From Lonsdalea britannica (lineage in GTDB: Bacteria > Pseudomonadota > Gammaproteobacteria > Enterobacterales > Enterobacteriaceae), in NCBI RefSeq assembly GCF_946477055.1, contig NZ_CAMKXG010000036.1, positions 1-18,725 of the forward strand: DNA of 18,725 nucleotides, in the 5' to 3' direction. Position 1 is the first letter of the stretch; the number at the start of each line of letters is the position of its first letter. The position numbers and the translations under genes were made by a program. Below the pieces are notes generated by a model. The model was not told the origin of the DNA and ran no database searches. It saw only the letters and a list, made by a program, of their open reading frames with translations. This document shows positions 13,685 through 18,725 of this stretch, one piece after another.

Positions 13685-14809
13685 TTAGGCGACGTTGAAC
13701 TCGCCGCTGCTAATCAGGAAGTCGATCAGCGCGGTGAGCTTTTTCACATCATCGAGTGCGATGTTATGGAACAGGGCGATACGCAGCTGGTTGCGTCCCA
13801 GCGCCCGATACCCTTCGATGCCGTGGACCAGCCCCTGCTCGTCCAGATAGCGGGTTAACTGGTCGACGGAAATGGCGTCGGCCACGTCAATCGCCGCGAC
13901 GGTGGTGGAGCGGAAAGCCGGATCTTCCACGTAAGGCGTCAGATAGTCTCTGTCGGTGGCCCACTGGTAGAGGTGCTCCGCTTTGGCGGCGGCCTGACGC
14001 TGTACTTCGGCAAACCCAAGCGCGCTCATGCGTTTCACCTGTTCGGCGAACAGGAACAGGGTGACGGTCGCCGGCGTATTGTAAGTCTGCTGTTGTTCAC
14101 TGTTGTTGAGCGCAATCTGCCAGTCGGCGAAGACGGGAATATAGCGCGTCTTGTCGGCCGAAACTTCCGCGATCCGCGCTTTCGCCTTCGGCGACAGGAT
14201 GGCGACGAACAGCCCGCCTTCGCTGGCGAAGACTTTCTGCGGGGAGAACAGGAACACGTCAACGCGCGACAGGTCGCAGGCGATCTGACCGGCGCCGCTG
14301 GTCGCATCGACGGCCAGCAGACAATCATCACCCACTTCGGGCAGCGTCGTGTTCATCACGCCGGTAGACGTTTCGTTCAGCGTGCAGGTCACGACGTCAG
14401 CGTTGGCCGTGCTGAACTCGCGGTGCCCTTGTCCGTAGTCCACTTCCAGGCTGGCGGCCTCAATCCACGGAATGCGCTTGGAGGCTTTAAACCATTTCCC
14501 GGAGAACTCACCGCAGACGTGGTGAACGATACGTTTTTTCACCATTCCCAGCCCGACCATATCGAACAACAGCGTCGCGCCGCCGTTGCCCAGCACGATG
14601 CTGTAGTCGTCCGGAACGGACAGCAGAGAACGCAATCCTTCCTGAATCTCGCCGCACAGCGCGCGTACCGGCGCTTTACGGTGGCTGGTGCCCAGCAGGT
14701 GGGGGCCTTTGTTCATCAGGCGGGTTAAATCATCAAGGTGAATGAGTGAAGGGCCGCAGCCGAAACGAGGATCGGCGGGGATAAGCGCCTCCGGAATGGT
14801 GAGCGTCAT
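13685..14809 (-). CDS. Phosphoserine transaminase-like class V aminotransferase
   Basis: A 374-aa PLP enzyme. The presumed PLP lysine is Lys192 in FSPQKVFASEGG, and the PLP-pyridine aspartate is Asp168 in AVDATSGAGQ. The amino end DPRFGCGPSLIHLD and the GTSHRK segment match the SerC branch known from actinobacteria and archaea rather than the E. coli SerC type, whose gene normally sits beside aroA. The reaction would convert 3-phosphohydroxypyruvate and glutamate to phosphoserine and 2-oxoglutarate, though another amino donor or acceptor is possible. A strong AAGGAG ribosome site lies 6 bases before the ATG. It stands alone on the minus strand, convergent with the LacI-type gene and divergent from glk. 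Confidence 0.8.
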   Translation of the reverse strand: MTLTIPEALIPADPRFGCGPSLIHLDDLTRLMNKGPHLLGTSHRKAPVRALCGEIQEGLRSLLSVPDDYSIVLGNGGATLLFDMVGLGMVKKRIVHHVCGEFSGKWFKASKRIPWIEAASLEVDYGQGHREFSTANADVVTCTLNETSTGVMNTTLPEVGDDCLLAVDATSGAGQIACDLSRVDVFLFSPQKVFASEGGLFVAILSPKAKARIAEVSADKTRYIPVFADWQIALNNSEQQQTYNTPATVTLFLFAEQVKRMSALGFAEVQRQAAAKAEHLYQWATDRDYLTPYVEDPAFRSTTVAAIDVADAISVDQLTRYLDEQGLVHGIEGYRALGRNQLRIALFHNIALDDVKKLTALIDFLISSGEFNVA

Positions 14810-15166
14810 GCATATCTCCTTAGGGAATGAGCTGATTTTTCTTTTAGATGAAGATACTCAGGATGGGCGGAAAGCGATACGGAAATTTTATTGCGATGCA
14901 GCGGAGTCGGACGTATCCGGCTAGATTTGTGTCAGGGGTCGAGATAACCTTACCGAAACGTATTCCGCCGTGAAACCGGGGTCTGTTCGCGGGTTCGCGG
15001 TCAGCGTCCGAGGCTCTGCCTTACGCAGGGCGCCTCTTCTACGGCCTAACGCCATCTCCCCGTCAGGAAAGCCCTATCCCGTTTACGGCGGACGGTGCGC
15101 TGTCGGGCAATGGGTCGGTCACTTTCTCGTTGGGATACGCAGCCATCTAATCGGAGAACATAAAAT
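14810..15166. other. 357-bp divergent intergenic between the aminotransferase and glk
   Basis: No gene was recognised. The stretch holds a perfect tandem 8-base repeat GTTCGCGG (14985-14992 and 14993-15000). An imperfect stem-loop joins GAGGC (15010-15014) to GCCTC (15032-15036), with inner CTGC/GCAG. Promoters for both flanking genes must lie here, but I see no convincing -35/-10 pair. The stem-loop would be in the glk leader if transcription starts upstream of it. Confidence 0.4.
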
Positions 15167-16135
15167 ATGCACCAGTATGCATTGGTGGGTGATGTGGGTG
15201 GAACGAACGCCCGCCTGGCGCTTTGTCAGTTGGATGACGGAGCGATTTCACGCAGCAAACAGTATTCGGTCGACGATTTTCCCAGTCTGGAAGCGGTGAT
15301 CAAAGCGTTTCTGTCCGAGCACAGCGAGCTGACGATCAAAAGCGGCTGTATCGCCATTGCCTGTCCGGTCGTGGACGACTGGGTGGCGATGACCAATCAC
15401 TACTGGGCATTCTCTATTACCGAACTGCAACAGCAGCTGGGGTTCGACCGTCTGGACGTCATCAATGACTTCACGGCGGTCAGCATGGCGATCCCGGTGC
15501 TGCGGGAAGATGACGTGATCCAATTCGGCGGCGAGAGCGCCGAAGCGGGCAAACCCGTGGCGGTGTACGGCGCGGGAACGGGACTCGGCGTGGCGCACCT
15601 GCTGCCGGTGGCAGGCAAGTGGTTCAGCCTTCCCGGCGAGGGCGGCCATGTGGACTTCGCGCCGAACAGCGAGGAGGAAGACACGATTTTGTCCGTCCTG
15701 CGTCACGATATGGGCCATGTGTCGGCGGAGCGCGTGCTGTCCGGTCCGGGGCTGGTGAATATCTATCGCGCGGTGGTGAAGGCCGACGGCCGCATGCCGG
15801 AGGATCTGAGTCCCAAAGCGGTATCGGAACGAGCGCTGGCGGATGACTGTATCGACTGCCGTCGCGCATTATCGCTGTTTTGCGTCATGCTGGGGCGCTT
15901 CGGCGGCAATCTGGCGTTGACGATGGGCACGTTCGGCGGCGTCTATATCGCGGGCGGGATCGTGCCTCGGTTTATGGAGTTCTTCAGTCACTCCGGCTTC
16001 CGGGCGGCGTTCGAAGACAAGGGACGCTTCAAAGATTACCTCGCGCCCATCCCGGTCTTCATGATTTCTCATAAACAGCCCGGCCTGCTGGGCGCTGGCG
16101 CCTATCTGCGTCAGGAGTTGGGCTACACCCTCTGA
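15167..16135 (+). CDS. glk: Glucokinase
   Basis: This cytoplasmic ROK-unrelated glucokinase of the proteobacterial Glk family phosphorylates free glucose with ATP. The 322-aa protein is nearly the same length as E. coli Glk (321) and very similar to it throughout. The phosphate-binding loop [12 protein letters not shown] is at residues 8-19. The catalytic Asp101 lies in [12 protein letters not shown]. The [11 protein letters not shown] and [17 protein letters not shown] segments are intact. A GGAG ribosome site is 9 bases before the ATG. It can use glucose released by scrB-type hydrolysis of non-phosphorylated sugars. Its last 13 bases overlap the end of the convergent MocR-type gene. Confidence 0.96.
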   Translation: MHQYALVGDVGGTNARLALCQLDDGAISRSKQYSVDDFPSLEAVIKAFLSEHSELTIKSGCIAIACPVVDDWVAMTNHYWAFSITELQQQLGFDRLDVINDFTAVSMAIPVLREDDVIQFGGESAEAGKPVAVYGAGTGLGVAHLLPVAGKWFSLPGEGGHVDFAPNSEEEDTILSVLRHDMGHVSAERVLSGPGLVNIYRAVVKADGRMPEDLSPKAVSERALADDCIDCRRALSLFCVMLGRFGGNLALTMGTFGGVYIAGGIVPRFMEFFSHSGFRAAFEDKGRFKDYLAPIPVFMISHKQPGLLGAGAYLRQELGYTL

Positions 16136-17640
16136 AGCCCACTGGCGGCGATATCGGGGTCGCCCAACGTGCGGAAAGCCTCCGCCAGACGGGCGATGCC
16201 CGGCGCGATCCGCGCCTCATCGATGGCGTGAAAGCCTAATCGGAAAAAGTTGTCTGGCGCATTGGAACCCAAAAAATGCGCCTGTCCCGGTTCTATCAAC
16301 ACTCCCCTGTGCGCGGCCCGCCACGCCAGCTGATGCGTATCGACGCCCTCCGGCGCCTGTAGCCAAAACGCGTTGGCATGCTCGCTCCCGGCCATTCGGC
16401 GGCAGGCGGGCAGGCAGTGCTCCAACGCTTCATTCAATCTGTGCCACCGGCGCGCGGAGTCTTCACGATAGCGGTGAAGATAGGCCTCGTAATAGCCCTG
16501 CGCCAGAAAATGGGCCATCTGATGTTGAATCGTGGTCGGCGGGTGGCGATAGGACAGGCGACGCAGCGCCCGCAGCTCGTCAATCAGCTCGGCGGGCGCC
16601 ACCAGAAATCCCAGCCGTAAGCCGGGGGACAGCGATTTGGACAGACTGCTGACGTAAATCACCCGGTTATGCACATCGCTGGCTTTCAGCGCGGCGCGCG
16701 GCTGTGGGTCTAGGTTGGTTTCCGAGTCGTAATCATCCTCGATAATGATCCGATCGTGCAGGCGCGCATACTCCAGCAGCGCGGTACGGCGCGCGTTGCT
16801 CATCCGAATGCCGGTGGGCGCCTGATGACTGGGCGTGACGTAAAAATAGTCGCACTCGGCGGAGGCGGCGTTCAACTGCAGGCCTTCGTGGTCCAGGGAA
16901 TGTGGCACGATCTGCGCGCCCTGGAGCGCAAAGGTATTCACCGCCTCGCGAAAAATAGGATTTTCCACGGCGACGCGGGTGCCGGGGTTAAATAGCAGCT
17001 GCGACAGGAGCGAAAGCGCGTTCTGCGAGCCGAGCGTGATCAGGATTTCATCGGCTTGAGCGATGATGCCGCGCTTGGGCAAAATCCGTTGTCGAACCTG
17101 TTCAATCAGCAGCGGCACGTCCTGATCGATATGGTCATAGAGCCAGCGGTGGTCGCGATGCAGGCCGGTGATGCGGCGGGTGGTTTCACGCCACTGTTCG
17201 AGCGGAAACAGCTGGGTATTCGGCTGACCGTAGATAAACGGGAAGGGATAATCCATCCAGCGCGCCGGTTTCATAATGGCGAAGAAACCGCTTGGGCTGA
17301 CGTTGAGTCGTTTGCCCCAGTCCGGCGGCTGCTGCGTTTCGTCAGGAGTCTTCTGCTGGCGGCGGATCTCGGCGAGCGTCTCGGGCTGGTGATAGTCCGG
17401 ATGCAGAAAATAGCCGCTGCGGGGACGGCTGACCAGATAGCCGTCGTTCAGCAGACTTTCATACACCAGCGCCACGGTGTTGCGCGAAATGGCGAGCTGG
17501 TTCGATAACTTCCGACAAGACGGCAGCGACTCTTCCGCCGGGAATACGCCCGTCAGAATGGCATCTATCAGCTTTTCGCGCAGCTGCTCCTGCAGGCTCC
17601 GGCTGGCGACAAAATCGATGTGCAGACAGCGATCGATCAT
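16123..17640 (-). CDS. MocR-type (GntR/aminotransferase fusion) transcriptional regulator
   Basis: A 505-aa fusion. An amino-terminal GntR winged helix (about residues 12-80) includes [20 protein letters not shown] and [13 protein letters not shown]. It is joined by a linker to a fold-type I aminotransferase domain. The PLP lysine is Lys335 in [10 protein letters not shown] and the pyridine-binding Asp303 lies in EDDYDSE, so PLP binding is likely. Such proteins (PdxR, GabR) use PLP adducts as signals. The target is unclear: no pyridoxine or GABA gene is adjacent. Its start is 88 bases after the carbonic anhydrase stop, in the same direction, and its 3' end overlaps glk by 13 bases on the opposite strand. 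Autoregulation is usual in this family. Confidence 0.9.
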   Translation of the reverse strand: MIDRCLHIDFVASRSLQEQLREKLIDAILTGVFPAEESLPSCRKLSNQLAISRNTVALVYESLLNDGYLVSRPRSGYFLHPDYHQPETLAEIRRQQKTPDETQQPPDWGKRLNVSPSGFFAIMKPARWMDYPFPFIYGQPNTQLFPLEQWRETTRRITGLHRDHRWLYDHIDQDVPLLIEQVRQRILPKRGIIAQADEILITLGSQNALSLLSQLLFNPGTRVAVENPIFREAVNTFALQGAQIVPHSLDHEGLQLNAASAECDYFYVTPSHQAPTGIRMSNARRTALLEYARLHDRIIIEDDYDSETNLDPQPRAALKASDVHNRVIYVSSLSKSLSPGLRLGFLVAPAELIDELRALRRLSYRHPPTTIQHQMAHFLAQGYYEAYLHRYREDSARRWHRLNEALEHCLPACRRMAGSEHANAFWLQAPEGVDTHQLAWRAAHRGVLIEPGQAHFLGSNAPDNFFRLGFHAIDEARIAPGIARLAEAFRTLGDPDIAASGLQRV

Positions 17641-17728
17641 CCTGTGGTCCTCATGGGTCTAAACAGCCTCAGGATGAGAGTAGCAATATCTATACCGAAT
17701 CGCTCGCGGCAACGGAGCCTGCCCGGAG

Positions 17729-18463
17729 TTAATCGATCACGACACGGCCGTGCAGCGGCTGAGGCGGACGATTGTTGTGATGATGCATGACGGCGCTAAA
17801 GCGCTGAATCTGCTGTTCGGAGACCGTTTGCGGATGTTTCAGCACCATCCAGCGCACGCCTTCGGTGCAAGGCGGGGTCGTCAGCGAACCGCTGTAGCGG
17901 TAGTAGCTCAGATTCTGCGGGAGCAGTTTACGCAGCTGAATATGGGCGGTCAGCGCGTTCTCGTGAGCAATCTCGGTCGGCATCTGCTGCCAGATTTTGT
18001 CCAGTTCCGGGTTGGGCGCGCCTATGCGATACATAACGGCGACGACAACCGCCTCGCCCTGAGCGTTGGTATGCACGAAGTGCCCTTCAAACGGGAAGGT
18101 TTTCCCATCAATTTGATTTTCACTCGGGGCGTGAAAATGAAACTGTTGCAGGGTAAACGTTTCGCCATCGACCGTTAAGGTGTCGCCTTTCTTATCTTCG
18201 ACTTCGATCGTGTGACCGTTGTTAATGACGCGCAGGCTGTCTTCTTGACTGAAATGCAGCTGCAACGGTTTCTGGTGAGTATGCTGAACGGTGGTGATAT
18301 TAATGGGCGATTGGTACATGCCGTCGCCGCAGGTATGGAAATCAGCGCCCCAATGAGCGGGATCGTGCTCCCCTTCATAAGACCAATGGGCATGTTCTGC
18401 GCTCAATACCGGGGATGAACAGGCCAGAAATAAGCTGGCTGTAAATAATGGGATATATTTCAT
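17729..18463 (-). CDS. Periplasmic alpha-carbonic anhydrase
   Basis: This zinc enzyme interconverts carbon dioxide and bicarbonate in the periplasm. The 244-aa precursor has a signal peptide (MKYIPLFTASLFLACSSPVLSA), with a likely signal peptidase I cut after Ala22. The lipobox-like FLAC is poor. Zinc ligands are His109 and His111 in QFHFHAPSEN and His128 in EGHFVH. The QSPINI and TTPPCTEGVRW motifs are present, and the cysteines at residue 45 and in TPPC probably form the usual disulfide. ATG 18463 is preferred over a TTG two codons upstream. A TATAAT at 18502-18507 on the minus strand gives a short leader of about 30 bases. Confidence 0.94.
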   Translation of the reverse strand: MKYIPLFTASLFLACSSPVLSAEHAHWSYEGEHDPAHWGADFHTCGDGMYQSPINITTVQHTHQKPLQLHFSQEDSLRVINNGHTIEVEDKKGDTLTVDGETFTLQQFHFHAPSENQIDGKTFPFEGHFVHTNAQGEAVVVAVMYRIGAPNPELDKIWQQMPTEIAHENALTAHIQLRKLLPQNLSYYRYSGSLTTPPCTEGVRWMVLKHPQTVSEQQIQRFSAVMHHHNNRPPQPLHGRVVID

Positions 18464-18501
18464 TAACAACTTTAACCTTAATCAGAAATCTATGGGGCTA
18501 A

Positions 18502-18507
18502 ATTATA
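18502..18507 (-). promoter_or_regulatory. -10 box for the carbonic anhydrase gene
   Basis: TATAAT, reading on the minus strand, lies 38 bases before the ATG. The matching -35 position (TAACCC) is poor, so an activator or another sigma factor may contribute. Confidence 0.45.
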
Positions 18508-18555
18508 CTGCGTTGTTAATCATGGGGTTAGTGATAAATCCTCATTATTTATATG

Positions 18556-18570
18556 CCCTTGAACCAAGGG
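18556..18570. repeat. Small dyad in the terminal intergenic
   Basis: CCCTTG-AAC-CAAGGG forms a 6-bp stem with a 3-base loop. It has no clear role. No gene is recognised between 18464 and the end of the window. Confidence 0.25.
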
Positions 18571-18708
18571 TTAAGCGCTCTGTGGGAAGGGGGGAATTGG
18601 ATGGTGGATTCTGCATCAGGTAATATTTTTGGTCGCGCGTTATAGTTCTCTAGTTAAAGATTGTTATACGGAGCTCATCGCATAGCGGAAATCAAATAGT
18701 GGCTATAA

Positions 18709-18725
18709 CTGTCTCTTATACACAT
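18709..18725 (+). other. Tn5 mosaic end / Nextera adapter remnant at contig end
   Basis: CTGTCTCTTATACACAT equals the first 17 bases of the 19-base Tn5 mosaic end used in transposase-based sequencing libraries, and it abuts the edge of the window. It is almost certainly untrimmed adapter rather than genome sequence. Confidence 0.93.

Noticed and set aside
13973..14728. 251-aa open frame antisense to the aminotransferase gene
   Set aside because: It is a compositional shadow of a GC-rich gene, with no motif or ribosome site.
18709..18725. Tn5/IS50 insertion end
   Set aside because: Only the mosaic end is present, exactly at the contig edge, as expected from a sequencing adapter.
1..18725. 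CRISPR array, prophage or insertion sequence
   Set aside because: No regularly spaced repeats, transposase, integrase or phage structural genes were found. RtcR has a CARF domain, but this is not evidence of a CRISPR locus.

Overview
The window is an 18.7 kb chromosomal contig end from a Gram-negative gammaproteobacterium. It is most likely a member of the Enterobacterales, and within them I favour Pectobacteriaceae (Brenneria/Dickeya/Pectobacterium-like). This rests on protein resemblance recalled from memory (Glk, RlmJ, Gor and RNase BN close to their E. coli forms, a periplasmic alpha-carbonic anhydrase, a sucrose hydrolase) and on GC-rich coding. The genus is not proven. The last 17 bases match the Tn5 mosaic end used in Nextera libraries, so genomic sequence probably stops at about 18708.

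Layout. 1-1670: a GH32 sucrose-6-phosphate hydrolase (scrB) without its usual partners in view. 1916-2758: rlmJ. 2804-7786: an RNA-processing block. It holds RNase Z/BN (rnz) and the sigma54 activator rtcR, co-directional on the minus strand with a 19 bp gap. A 500 bp regulatory and RNA-coding intergenic follows, and then, on the plus strand, a slipin and an RlaP-type nucleotidyltransferase. 7952-9304: glutathione reductase gor, normally next to rlmJ in this order. 9529-10029: a DUF1543 protein. 12326-10308 (minus): an EIIA-EIIB-EIIC phosphotransferase operon of the ascorbate (Ula) type, facing a LacI/GntR-type repressor gene at 12622-13647. 13685-14809 (minus): an atypical phosphoserine aminotransferase. 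15167-16135: glucokinase. 16123-17640 (minus): a MocR-type regulator. 17729-18463 (minus): a periplasmic alpha-carbonic anhydrase.

The most interesting part is 2804-7786. Between rtcR and the slipin gene lies a textbook sigma54 control region: a -24/-12 promoter at 5460-5475, a perfect IHF-consensus site at 5418-5430, and upstream dyad and direct repeats at the distance expected for an activator. The predicted transcript starts near 5486 and first encodes a folded RNA. That RNA has a long bulged helix, two hairpins and a compact tRNA-like module: a perfect T-arm with a TTCGAAT loop, a GG-containing D-loop-like strand and a closing stem. This is a candidate Y-RNA-like (YrlA-type) tRNA mimic. 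A second long hairpin domain follows, then slipin and rlaP. RtcR is known from Salmonella to sense tRNA fragments ending in 2',3'-cyclic phosphate and to switch on RtcB/RtcA plus Y RNAs. Here no RtcB, RtcA or Rsr gene is present in the window. Instead the cassette pairs a tRNA 3'-end nuclease with a nucleotidyltransferase, a membrane-scaffold-type protein and a tRNA mimic. I infer a tRNA 3'-end trimming and rebuilding response rather than an end-joining one.

The rest is mostly metabolic. The PTS operon and its divergent regulator share a 295 bp intergenic with a perfect 12 bp operator-like palindrome next to a near-consensus CRP site. The sugar carried is unknown, and no catabolic gene accompanies the transporter.
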